A stretch of 64,000 nucleotides of DNA from MPNP01 sp965215545 (GCA_965215545.1 OZ244066.1:2604001-2668000); one strand, 5' to 3'. Counted from the stretch's first letter, positions 46,202 through 54,213 are shown. Numbers and translations: made by a program. Notes: generated by a model not told the origin, from the letters alone.

Positions 46202-46818
46202 ATGAGAATAGGGCGCTTTGCCCCCCCCCCCCTGACATTTCTGGCCACCGCCCTGCTGGCTCTGCTGATCATCCCGGGCCCGGCCGTACAGGCGCAGACC
46301 CCGCCGCGATGCAACTCCAACATCTGCACCGTCACGCTTGCCAATGCCGGCAGCCCCGTCGTCGACGGTTGCGGCGAGCACGCCACACCGGGCCGCATGA
46401 AGGTCATCTTTTCGAGCACCAACAGCAGCGTGACGCGGGCCAGCTTTCCGACCGGTGGTTATTTCATCCGTGGAAGAAATGAACATCGGAGAGGCAACGC
46501 GTTCACCGACTGGGAGTGGCGCGCCGCGTTTCTCAACAATGGCCGTTGGCAGGACCCCGCCGCCAATCGAATCGGCTATGCCGGCGGCAAGCTCGGCGAC
46601 AACATCGTCGAGGTGCGGCCGAAGGCCGGGGCCCACATCTGGAGCAATCGCAATGCCAGAGATACCAACCAGGGCCCGGTGAGCTGGCGGTGCTGGTTTT
46701 TAGGTTTAATGACGGAACGGGCTACGCAGTCGCCGGCCGCGCCTACTTCCTGTTCATGGGCGGCAAGGGCTGCGCGCGGGTCAACGAAGGGGGCGAGAAG
46801 ATCGGCGGCATTCAGTAG
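46202..46818 (+). pseudogene. Secreted protein with 12-C leader; in frame at the leader, frameshifted near the 3' end
   Basis: ATG at 46202, TTGGAGG 8 nt upstream. The start MRIGRFAPPP spans twelve C and is in frame with the signal peptide LTFLATALLALLIIPGPAVQAQ. The mature part (CNSNICTVTLANAGS...DGCGEH, VTRASF, FTDWEWRAAF, KAGAHIWSNRN) is homologous to 20697-21347 and to the remnant at 15210. At 46675-46677 three C stand where the paralogue has four, and the frame changes; adding one C gives GPGELAVLVFRFNDG...YFLFMGGKGCARV and a stop at 46818. It may be a real lesion, a second slippage site or a base-calling error. Confidence 0.75.
46221..46232 (+). repeat. Twelve consecutive C in codons 7-11 of the secreted gene
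   Basis: Longest homopolymer in the window. The leader is in frame at this length. Confidence 0.95.
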
Positions 46819-46872
46819 CGCGACCGGCTCAGCCGAACGACTTGCTGAAGATCGCCGGAAAATTCCGAACAT

Positions 46873-46891
46873 TTCAAACTGACCCACTACC
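46873..46891 (-). repeat. 19-bp inverted-repeat copy, right
   Basis: TTCAAACTGACCCACTACC, reverse complement of the left copy at 42392 with one mismatch. A diverged relative occurs near 15812 in the 3' flank of the paralogue remnant. Confidence 0.75.
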
Positions 46892-46896
46892 AATTG

Positions 46897-46918
46897 TCGC
46901 ATGCCTATCTGCATGCGA
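46897..46918 (+). terminator. 8-bp inverted repeat after the secreted gene
   Basis: TCGCATGC, six-base loop, GCATGCGA. A weak terminator candidate without a clear T run. Confidence 0.35.
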
Positions 46919-46986
46919 ATCAGGTTATCGCAACAGAGGTGCGGTGTCAGGTGTGGGCCAGTGACAGGTCCAGGGGACCGGTGTCC

Positions 46987-47171
46987 TGGTCGTCCGCAAG
47001 TCCGACCGCTTCGCGGCAGCTTGGGCCCTGATGGCGACCGCCGGAGGCTGTTTGCCGGGCCAATGACAACCGGCGCCGCTGGCACAGGTGGCCTGATCCG
47101 GTCGAATCGGGCCGGGACCTGGGGATCGTGAGGACATGTGATGGAAAATCAGCCATATGAGAATCGCGCCC
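46987..47171 (+). repeat. Long direct repeat, left copy (last 93 bp perfect)
   Basis: 47079-47171 is identical to 51622-51714; upstream bases to about 46987 match 51502-51621 less well. The repeated unit ends with the start codon and first codons of the small gene at 47157. The equivalent frame upstream is a degraded relative of the C-terminus of the open frame at 51109-51639. Confidence 0.9.
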
Positions 47172-47498
47172 ATGCTGACCCACCGCCCTGACCCTGCCCA
47201 AGCGCAGGGTGTGGGCATCGGACACTGCCCGACCACCCTCACCGGGCTGGATCTTGTGAATGAAAGCCGCCTGAACGTCAGTACCCCGACAGCCAGCTCG
47301 GTCAAGGTTGTGGTCAATGTGATCCTGCTGCAGATTGGAAGCTCCTCACGCGGCCAATTCTGGCTTTCGGTGCGGGACAGAAACGGTAATCTCGTCCACG
47401 GCTTCTACCTTGGCGCGGGACGCATTCGCGACGGCACCGGATCCGGCCTGACCGCACACCCAACCCTTGCGCTGTGCGCCCTCTTGGGCTGCCCTTGA
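47157..47498 (+). CDS. Small hypothetical protein, possibly a leader-deleted secreted paralogue
   Basis: 113-aa frame starting MRIAPMLTHRPDPAQAQ, whose MRI and AQAQ resemble the ends of the 46202 signal peptide with the hydrophobic core missing. The body (NVSTPTASSVKVVVNVILLQ, FWLSVRDRNGNLVHGFYLG) looks protein-like but has no known domain. A strong hairpin follows 15 bp after the stop. The start lies inside the direct repeat. No good ribosome-binding site is seen. Confidence 0.45.
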   Translation: MRIAPMLTHRPDPAQAQGVGIGHCPTTLTGLDLVNESRLNVSTPTASSVKVVVNVILLQIGSSSRGQFWLSVRDRNGNLVHGFYLGAGRIRDGTGSGLTAHPTLALCALLGCP

Positions 47499-47512
47499 CC
47501 CACTGATCAGAC

Positions 47513-47543
47513 CCACCCGGTGGCCATTGCGTCCACCGGGTGG
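47513..47543 (+). terminator. Hairpin with perfect 11-bp stem
   Basis: CCACCCGGTGG, nine-base loop, CCACCGGGTGG, just after the stop of the small gene and before the next ribosome-binding site. No T run, so factor-dependent or structural. Confidence 0.55.
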
Positions 47544-47565
47544 CTCCGCAGCACGGAGAGGCACC

Positions 47566-47991
47566 ATGAGACATCGGACCCCCTTGACCGCCTGACGGTC
47601 GGCCTTACCCTGCCGATGGTAGCCCCGCCCGGTGCACACTGGCCGACGTAACGGTGAAGCAGACCTTTCCACCAATGGGCGGCATCATCCAGGAAGGGAA
47701 CTCGACGGCCATTGTCAGGTTCGCTCTGCTATCGGAGTGTCCTGAACGCGAGAAGCCCTGAGCCTCTGGGTGGATGTCATCAACACGATGCAGTGCCCGC
47801 AAGCCGATGAGGACAATCCGTCGGTAGGCTGCCGGGCCGGCACCAATGCCAGTGGTAGGCAGATCATCGGGAACTATTCCCCTTCTGACCCCAAGTGGGA
47901 AACCGGCGCACATGGTAAGCTCCACTTTCGGGGTCTCCTCACGGCAAATCCCCCGGGTCCCTTGAACCCCGTGACTTCATCTGCGTCCTGA
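47566..47991 (+). pseudogene. Decayed secreted protein with short-C leader
   Basis: ATG at 47566 with GGAGA 8 nt upstream begins MRHRTPLTA across five C and stops at once. With altered length the frame would give LTVGLTLPMVAPPGA, signal-like. A mature-type frame starts near 47640 (ADVTVKQTFPPMGGIIQEGN, AIVRFALLSECPERE) and after a shift near 47755 continues as LWVDVINTMQCPQADEDN, VGCRAGTNAS and LHFRGLLTANPPGPLNPV. At least two lesions. Its placement, ribosome-binding site and C-run suggest that it was another member of the leader family. Confidence 0.5.
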
Positions 47992-48146
47992 TAGACCACC
48001 GACCCTACAGGGTCGGGAACCGGGGCAGAGCCGGACGGAGAACCGTCACAAGGATGATTGGCGCACGCGTGACCGTCTTCTGTTCACGCTTGGCGTAGGA
48101 TACTGCCCTTTTCCTGAACCAACCTCATGAACGACAGGGGGCACTG

Positions 48147-49304
48147 ATGACCACTGAGGCAGACAGACGCGAGGAGGCTGACCCCGAGGCGTTGCGGCAG
48201 GGTCGACGATGGGGGCGACGTGTCATGGCAGGGATCGGGGCTGCTCTTGGTACAGCGCGGACGCTGGTGTTGGTGATCGCTATCACGGTCTCGCTGCTGC
48301 TCAATGGACTTCTTGTCTTCAGTGACACGATCTCAAGCGCCGTGGCCGCCGTGGCCACAGCAGCAGGATTGAGCAGTGTGGCCGCCCGTCAGGGCAAAGC
48401 ACTGGCAGCCGAAAGAACTGCTCGGACAGCTGCCGAGAAGACAATCCAGCGCCAGGCCAATGATCTGGCCCGCACATCGGCAGCATTGACTACCGAGAAG
48501 GCAGCACGTGCCACAGCCGAGAAGACAATCCGGCGCCAGAAGAACGAGATCACTCGCGCGGCAGTCAATCTGGCTGCCGTCGAAAGGACAGCTGCACGCC
48601 AGGCCAATGATCTGGCCCGCACATCGGCAGCATTGACTACCGAGAAGGCAGCACGTGCCACAGCCGAGAAGACAATCCGGCGCCAGAAGAACGAGATCAC
48701 TCGCGCGGCAGTCAATCTGGCTGCCGTCGAAAGGACAGCTGCACGCCAGGCCAATGATCTGGCCCGCACATCGGCAGCATTGGCGGGAGAACGGAACACC
48801 CGGGCCAAGGCCAGGGAACAGGCCGGCACCATCACCCGGCGTGTCAAGAGCCGTTGGCGGAAGGCCGTACCGCGGGAGATTGCTGCCATGCCGGCCGAAG
48901 CCCTTCCGGTCGTTGGCACCACTGTCATTGTGGCAGCGACAGCATGGGAACTTTACGACATATGCGCCACGGTGCGTGACATGGCAGCACTGGAGCAGGT
49001 GCTTGACCCGGAGGCAGCTGCCCGGGGTCTGGCCGGCCCAACGATCTGCGGTGCCGACGTACCGGACCGGAAGGAACTTGCAAACGAACTCAGGGAGCGT
49101 GTCGCGAAGATGAAGGAGGCCCCCGGCGCGGCATGGGAGGCAGCACACAAGTCTTTGAGCGACCCGGACGTGCCCGCGATGCCATCCTGGGGCGATGTGG
49201 AAGAGCGCATGGTCCAGATGGACAACAGCCTCAGGGACTTTTTCAAAGACAACTGGGAGAATGCCCGCAAGTGGTGGGACGATGAGGCGGGATCATCGAA
49301 GTGA
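48147..49304 (+). CDS. Membrane-anchored coiled-coil protein with perfect internal repeats
   Basis: 385 aa. Charged N-terminus (~35 residues), one or two membrane segments (TLVLVIAITVSLLLNGLLVF and ISSAVAAVATAAGLSSV), then ~160 residues of heptad-like helical sequence made of a 49-residue repeat (core ARQANDLARTSAAL, TAEKTIRRQKNEITRA), two full copies plus a third partial. After it come AMPAEALPVVGTTVIVAATAWELYDIC, likely a second membrane-associated hairpin, and a charged tail. Such proteins occur in alphaproteobacteria without assigned function. A promoter candidate is TTCACG...TAGGATACT near 48080-48103. No operon partner. Confidence 0.85.
   Translation: MTTEADRREEADPEALRQGRRWGRRVMAGIGAALGTARTLVLVIAITVSLLLNGLLVFSDTISSAVAAVATAAGLSSVAARQGKALAAERTARTAAEKTIQRQANDLARTSAALTTEKAARATAEKTIRRQKNEITRAAVNLAAVERTAARQANDLARTSAALTTEKAARATAEKTIRRQKNEITRAAVNLAAVERTAARQANDLARTSAALAGERNTRAKAREQAGTITRRVKSRWRKAVPREIAAMPAEALPVVGTTVIVAATAWELYDICATVRDMAALEQVLDPEAAARGLAGPTICGADVPDRKELANELRERVAKMKEAPGAAWEAAHKSLSDPDVPAMPSWGDVEERMVQMDNSLRDFFKDNWENARKWWDDEAGSSK
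48451..48744 (+). repeat. Two identical 147-bp tandem repeats in coding sequence
   Basis: 48451-48597 and 48598-48744 are identical by eye, with a third copy starting at 48745 for about 39 bp. 147 is a multiple of three, so copy changes lengthen or shorten the coiled coil without breaking the frame. Confidence 0.95.
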
Positions 49305-49612
49305 TCGATGATGCAAACTTTCTCTCACGGATGCGACAGCGCCGCGCCGATCACTGTCTTGCGGGTGTCGTGCAGCACCATGCGTCCCCGGGCCACGCAA
49401 CCGCAAGTACGGGCGGGTAATATCGGATCCCTGCGGGCCGCATTCAAGGCCCCCAGTATCCATTATGAGAGGGGTGTTTCCAGTGATCGAAAAATTGTAT
49501 CGTACAATACAATTTCCAATGCAAGCCTTGCCGGTTGCAACGAATGAGTTTCAAGTCAGCCGATGATTGCGGGTCGCTACAGTTAAGCCATGCTGGAGTT
49601 TACCCCAGCCCC
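49305..49612. other. Intergenic with an AT-rich palindrome
   Basis: No supported gene. Holds the palindrome at 49492-49515; otherwise unremarkable. Confidence 0.5.
49492..49515. promoter_or_regulatory. AT-rich 9-bp palindrome, operator-like
   Basis: AAATTGTAT, six bases, ATACAATTT; it also contains TTGTA-TCG-TACAA. This resembles operators of GntR-family (FCD/VanR type) repressors. It lies between convergent genes, so the regulated target is unclear; it could instead terminate one of them. Confidence 0.45.
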
Positions 49613-49792
49613 TTAATCACGGTCCGACGCGGCCTCTTCCCGGGCATCATCCCTTGGCTTCATTGCGTCTTTGGCGGAGGCAGAATCAAAACCATTCTGA
49701 GGTTTCTGGTACTCGTACGGCAAGACAATCTCCCGGATCAGGTCAACAGGGATGACAGATATCTTGCTTTCGCTATCCTGAGTCTGCGGCAT
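49613..49792 (-). CDS. Small acidic protein, 59 aa, partner of the Ntn-hydrolase gene
   Basis: ATG at 49792 overlaps the end of the hydrolase frame by 20 bp. The sequence MPQTQDSESKISVIPVDLI, then REIVLPYEYQKPQNGFDSAS and a charged tail, has coding-like composition and ends in TAA at 49613. Not recognised. Overlap and strand suggest co-translation with the hydrolase. Confidence 0.55.
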   Translation of the reverse strand: MPQTQDSESKISVIPVDLIREIVLPYEYQKPQNGFDSASAKDAMKPRDDAREEAASDRD

Positions 49793-50602
49793 GATCCGAT
49801 GTCCTCCTGTTGAGATGGTGGGGGTAGTAGTGCTTCCGACGGATCCACTTGAAGCCCTCGTAGCGGGTCACCGTTGCAATGTCCGTGTCACCACCGACGG
49901 TATCGGCCCCCGGAAGAAAGGCACCATAGCGCTTGGTCATGTCGACCAGGAAATCGGCGAGATCAATCACATCCTGGATCGGCATTGAGTCACTCACCAA
50001 TGGCGTCTGGGTCTTCTGGTACTCCAAATCAAGTGACTGCATCTGAGACTCATCCAAACCAAGTTTTGGGAGAGCCGTGGACAAATAAGGGTCAATGCCC
50101 AGCAACAAACGACTGATCGCTTGTATCTGCCCACCCCAGACAGTTTTGTTGCCCTCTTCAGTCGTGGCAAGCTGCATGGGGTTCTGGAACACTCCGTTCA
50201 GGATCTGGACTTTCCAAATTTCGGCGTGCTGGCTGTCGTCTCCATACCCTCCGATCCAGAACTCAAACGAGTCTCCCAAAGATGAGCCCATTTTTGGTAT
50301 TCGTCATGGAAGAACCGATGGGCTTTCTGTGTCACATCACTGACCGTGCTCGCGTTGCCCAAGCCATTCTTGCATTGGATATGGAGTTCCTTGACAAGGT
50401 TGCTGATTGAAACCGAACCAAAGCTGCCCATGCCAGCAAACATCGCCACGGTGCTCCTGTGCAGATTGAAGACCTTCAGGCCGTGCTTCCAGACATTGTA
50501 AACGCTGGGGGAGCCATCGGGGTTTGGGGTCGTCAAATCCACCGCGCTGTCTGCCGCAAATACAACACCATCATGCACCTTGATGGCAACGCAGATCGTC
50601 AT
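49773..50602 (-). pseudogene. Proteasome/HslV-like Ntn-hydrolase, broken by one frameshift
   Basis: Two frames join into one ~275-residue protein. The start MTICVAIKVHDGVVFAADSA matches the beta-strand pair of proteasome-type hydrolases, where Thr2 would become the nucleophile after Met removal and Asp in FAADS is conserved. First frame to about 50292, then (after a minus-1 shift at an A5 run, 50291-50295) LGDSFEFWIGGYGDDSQHAE, with a C-terminal half to 49773. I do not see a canonical slippery heptamer in register, so a programmed shift is unlikely. Stand-alone homologues are known in bacteria, of unclear role. Confidence 0.65.
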
Positions 50603-50773
50603 GGTGCTTTCTGGTTGATCATACCGTATGAGGCAGAAGTCTGCATTTGCAACCTCACGACACCAAGAATAGCCGATCTATGGCAGGTAATGCCTGATTC
50701 CGCAATAGCATTATGGCGACACTCCTCCGTAGTTGAAACGCGCCCCCATGGCAAGGGTGTCCTGCGTAGGGGC

Positions 50774-51104
50774 CTAAAACCATTGCAAGCGCTGCCGGGC
50801 AAAAGACTCGAGGCCTGATAGTCCCCCCCCCCCTCACATTCTTCAGCAGACTTGCCGAAGATTTTCGACATCACTTTTGGAGAACTGTCCTTGTCCTGCG
50901 TGAGGGAATCCCTGATATCTTTGATGATTTTATCTCTGTTCTGATGCTGATATCCGAAGGTGCCTGCGGGTGCCCAATAGTTGTCGTCAATCCCTGGCCC
51001 GGATCTGTGAGCACATGCGAGGGTGAACAAAATCTCCAGTTTGTCAAAGATGAATGGGGTGTGATCCCCGTATGGCGGACCCCGGAATCTGCACGTCCCT
51101 GATC
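50774..51104 (-). pseudogene. C-terminal fragment of an unknown protein with an eleven-G tract
   Basis: Open on the minus strand from a stop at about 51107 with no start codon: FRGPPYGDHTPFIFDKLEIL, NYWAPAGTFGYQHQNRD, KIIKDIRDSLTQDKDSSPK, VMSKIFGKSAEECEGG. It then enters eleven G. A change of plus one (G12) or minus two gives LSGLESFARQRLQWF and a stop at 50774, the most natural end; the present length instead reads on to 50599. It is truncated upstream by the repeat region at 51109. Family not recognised. Confidence 0.5.
50823..50833 (+). repeat. Run of eleven C (eleven G in coding sense)
   Basis: Within the fragment above, near its likely C-terminus. Confidence 0.95.
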
Positions 51105-51108
51105 ATCG

Positions 51109-51639
51109 GTGATCTGCCAACATCGCCTTGCACCCCAATCAGTGATCCGGCGCCAACGCCACCCGTGTCCCGAAGGGTTGCGCAGTCACGCCGATCCATG
51201 TCACGGTCCGGGCCATGCATCCGCGCCCCTGGCACGGCGGATCCCTTGGGTCTGTGACCTGGAACAGGGTCGAGGGCGCCCCAGCAAAACCCCCGCCCTC
51301 GGCGGACAGCACAGGCGCACGCCGATGACGCATCGACACGCCACACCACCCCTTGCCAAGACACAAGCGACCCCCACCGACATGGTAACACGCCACCAGC
51401 GCAGCATCGGGACCCGCATGCGCTCTCTGGGCCGCCACACCCGGGCCCGCAGGGGCGACAGGGCGGCGCGCGATGCCAGCTGGGGACGTGCAGGCGAGAC
51501 CGGTGTCCTGGCCGTCCGGGCGTTCCGCACATCGGACCGCTTCGAGGCGGCCTGGGCCCGGATGGCGGCACCATGGCGACCACCCGAGGCTGTTTGCTGG
51601 GCCAATGACGACCGGCGCCGCCTGGCACAGGTGGCCTGA
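51109..51639 (+). CDS. Uncertain open frame; C-terminus belongs to the repeated block
   Basis: 176 codons, arginine-rich. The last ~50 residues (GETGVLAVRAF, RTSDRFEAAWARMAAPW, VCWANDDRRRLAQVA) look coding and have a degraded relative at 46987-47092. The first half is less convincing. No known domain; may be the remains of a mobile-element gene. Confidence 0.3.
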   Translation: MICQHRLAPQSVIRRQRHPCPEGLRSHADPCHGPGHASAPLARRIPWVCDLEQGRGRPSKTPALGGQHRRTPMTHRHATPPLAKTQATPTDMVTRHQRSIGTRMRSLGRHTRARRGDRAARDASWGRAGETGVLAVRAFRTSDRFEAAWARMAAPWRPPEAVCWANDDRRRLAQVA

Positions 51640-51714
51640 TCCGGTCGAATCGGGCCGGGACCTGGGGATCGTGAGGACATGTGATGGAAAATCAGCCATA
51701 TGAGAATCGCGCCC
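51502..51714 (+). repeat. Long direct repeat, right copy (last 93 bp perfect)
   Basis: 51622-51714 equals 47079-47171, 4,543 bp apart, same orientation. After the repeat the frame beginning MRIAPVPDS stops quickly. Confidence 0.9.
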
Positions 51715-51904
51715 GTGCCTGACTCCATGACTGGCGGACACCCGGATAATTTCCTATAACTGCCTGATACCGTTTCCGGTGGAACCAGTGATCGTGGTGT
51801 TTCGACCGGGCCAGGCTTGTGCCCGGTCGTAGCGGCATGACCGTTCGGGAGATACGACCCCTGGATGCAACCGATGGCCCGGCATCGAATCATGGAGATC
51901 ACCG

Positions 51905-53782
51905 ATGACTCATGACAGGCAGTCAGACCGGAATCCGGCGGCCTGGGAGCCGGGTTTCCGGACAATTTACGGGCTGCTCACCGCTGTGCGTGACAGCCAT
52001 GGCCAGCGTGATGCCATCAGTTACCAGCTCCTGAGTGACCCCGCCGCCCGTGCCGAAACCTTCAGCTGGGCCACCCTCCACTGTGAGGTGACGCGGACGG
52101 CGAACATGTTTCGCGATCTCGGCATTGGCAGTGGGGATGTTGTGGCCTATCTCCTGCCCAATACCTCCGAGACGGTCCTGACCCTCCTCGGTGGCATGGT
52201 TGCCGGCAAGGTCTGCCCGATCAATCCGTTGCTTGGTGTTGACCAGATTGTCGGCATCCTGGAAGCCGCCGACGCCAAAATCCTGGTGACGCTCAAATCC
52301 TCGCCCAAGACCGATATCGCCCAGAAGGCCAGTGCAGCTGTGGCTCGGGTCCCCTCCATCAGCCATGTGATCGAAGTCGACCTGCTGCGCCCCCTGACAC
52401 CGCCCCAATCCTGGATCGCCAGTCTCATGCGCCCCAGGAACCCGGTCAACCATCCGGCCAGGAGACTGGACTTCAACAGAACCGTTGCAACCTATCCGGG
52501 CCACGCACTCAATTTTCCTGACCCGCAGGAGGACCGCATCATCGCCCTGTTCCATACAGGTGGCACCACCGGGACCCCCAAACTGGTCCAGCATCGCCAG
52601 AACGGCGTCATCTACAATGGCTGGTGCAGCCTGACGGTGGGCATCGATCACGAGAGTGTCATCATCTGCCCGCTGCCCCTTTTCCATGTCTTTGCAGCCT
52701 ATGTTGTCATCATCTCGGCCGCCACCAACGGTGCCCATGTCGTGTTCCCGACCCCGGCGGGGTATCGCGGCGAGGGTGTGTTTGACAATTTCTGGCAACT
52801 TGTCGAGCGGTGGCGGGTGACCTACATCATCACTGTCCCCACGGCCCTGGCAGCCTTGATGCAACGTCCCGTCGACGCGGATATCTCGTCACTGCGGATG
52901 GCCCTGTGCGGTTCAGCCGCGCTGCCCGTTGAACTCTACAGCCGCTTCGAAAAAGCCACAGGCATCGAGATTCTGGAGGGCTATGGTCTGACCGAAGCCA
53001 CGTGTCTGGTGTCGGGCAATCCAGCCGAAGGCCTCAAAAAATCGGGCACGGTTGGAATTCCCTTTCCCCACACGGATGTCCGGATTCTGGACTGTGCCCC
53101 GGACGGCACCATTCGCGAGGAATGCCCACCCGGTGAAGTGGGGGAGATCTGTGTCACAAATCCAGGCGTTGCCCCGGGTGAAACCTATACCGATCCCGAC
53201 AGGAATCAGGGCCTTTATGCCGATGGGTCCTGGTTGCGCACCGGCGATCTTGGCCTGTTCGATGACGAGGGTTATCTGTCGATCACGGGCCGTATCAAGG
53301 ATCTCATCATCCGCGGCGGTCACAATATCGATCCTGCGATCATTGAGGAAGCCCTGGCCGGCAACGATTTGATCGCCATGTCTGGCGCCGTTGGGCAGCC
53401 CGACGAGCGCCTCGGCGAGGTCCCCTGCGTCTATGTCGAACTTGTTGAGGGAGCCGATGCCACCCCGCAGGATTTGCTGGCTTTCGCGAAGAGGGTGATC
53501 GAGGACCATCTGGCCGTGCCGGCCCATCTCGAGATTCTCGATGCCTTGCCCAAGACAGCCGTTGGCAAGGTCTTCAAGCCGGACCTGCGGAAGCTGGCCA
53601 TCCAGCGGGTTCTTGCCGGGACCCTGGCCGATCTTGATATCCCGGCCACGATCGCGGTCGAGGAGGAGCCATCCCGCGGTCTTGTGGCCACGGTGCAACT
53701 GACCAGGCCCGACAGGGATCGCGAACGGTGCGAGGAGTGTCTGGGGGCCTATGCCGTGCAATGGTCAATTCAGGACAACTGA
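51905..53782 (+). CDS. AMP-forming acyl-CoA synthetase
   Basis: Activates a carboxylic acid to its CoA thioester through an acyl-adenylate. 625 aa. The AMP-binding P-loop is FHTGGTTGTPKLVQH, the adenine motif is LEGYGLTEATC, the hinge region has LRTGDLGLFDDEGYLSITGR and IKDLIIRGG, and the C-terminal catalytic Lys is in PKTAVGKVFKPDLR. It resembles FadD-like/PRK07529-type proteins. ATG at 51905; a weak AGGAG-like element (ATGGAGATC) lies 9 nt upstream. Stands alone. Confidence 0.9.
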   Translation: MTHDRQSDRNPAAWEPGFRTIYGLLTAVRDSHGQRDAISYQLLSDPAARAETFSWATLHCEVTRTANMFRDLGIGSGDVVAYLLPNTSETVLTLLGGMVAGKVCPINPLLGVDQIVGILEAADAKILVTLKSSPKTDIAQKASAAVARVPSISHVIEVDLLRPLTPPQSWIASLMRPRNPVNHPARRLDFNRTVATYPGHALNFPDPQEDRIIALFHTGGTTGTPKLVQHRQNGVIYNGWCSLTVGIDHESVIICPLPLFHVFAAYVVIISAATNGAHVVFPTPAGYRGEGVFDNFWQLVERWRVTYIITVPTALAALMQRPVDADISSLRMALCGSAALPVELYSRFEKATGIEILEGYGLTEATCLVSGNPAEGLKKSGTVGIPFPHTDVRILDCAPDGTIREECPPGEVGEICVTNPGVAPGETYTDPDRNQGLYADGSWLRTGDLGLFDDEGYLSITGRIKDLIIRGGHNIDPAIIEEALAGNDLIAMSGAVGQPDERLGEVPCVYVELVEGADATPQDLLAFAKRVIEDHLAVPAHLEILDALPKTAVGKVFKPDLRKLAIQRVLAGTLADLDIPATIAVEEEPSRGLVATVQLTRPDRDRERCEECLGAYAVQWSIQDN

Positions 53783-53885
53783 CACCATCACGCAACCTGA
53801 CCGTGGTCTGACCACCCCCAGGGTGGATCTGATCATGGGCGGGATCTCGCCGCGGGCAGGGCCTGTTCATGGACAGCAGGCCCGG

Positions 53886-53960
53886 TGGTGCCGCAGGGGA
53901 GGATTGAACTCCCGACCTCACCCTTACCAAGGGTGCGCTCTGCCACTGAGCTACTGCGGC
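53886..53960 (-). tRNA. tRNA-Thr (anticodon GGT)
   Basis: Minus-strand cloverleaf: acceptor GCCGCAG/CTGCGGC, D arm TAGCTCAGTGGCAGAGC, anticodon stem CACCC/GGGTG around TTGGTAA, T loop TTCAATC, discriminator A and encoded CCA. Confidence 0.95.
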
Positions 53961-54213
53961 CGCTGTGCGGGTCATCTTAGGCGATTTGCTGCATCTTGAC
54001 AACGCGGCATGTGCCGTGGCTGGCTGTTGTGCAGGGGCCAAATTTCGTTCAAATGTCCTCCATGTTGTGAAACACAAGAATCAGACTGGCGTGCAACCTG
54101 TGCGAGCCGAGCGATTGAAGGCTGCCTTGCGGGCGAACTTGCAGCGCCGCAAGCAGCGGAGTCGTGCCAGGTGCGGAGCCGTCAAACCCGGGGCCGGAAA
54201 GAAACCTGACTGA

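Noticed and set aside
50285..50300. Programmed -1 frameshift in the Ntn-hydrolase gene
   Set aside because: An A5 run is present, but in the reading register (CAA AAA TGG) it does not form a canonical X XXY YYZ heptamer, and no pseudoknot was identified.
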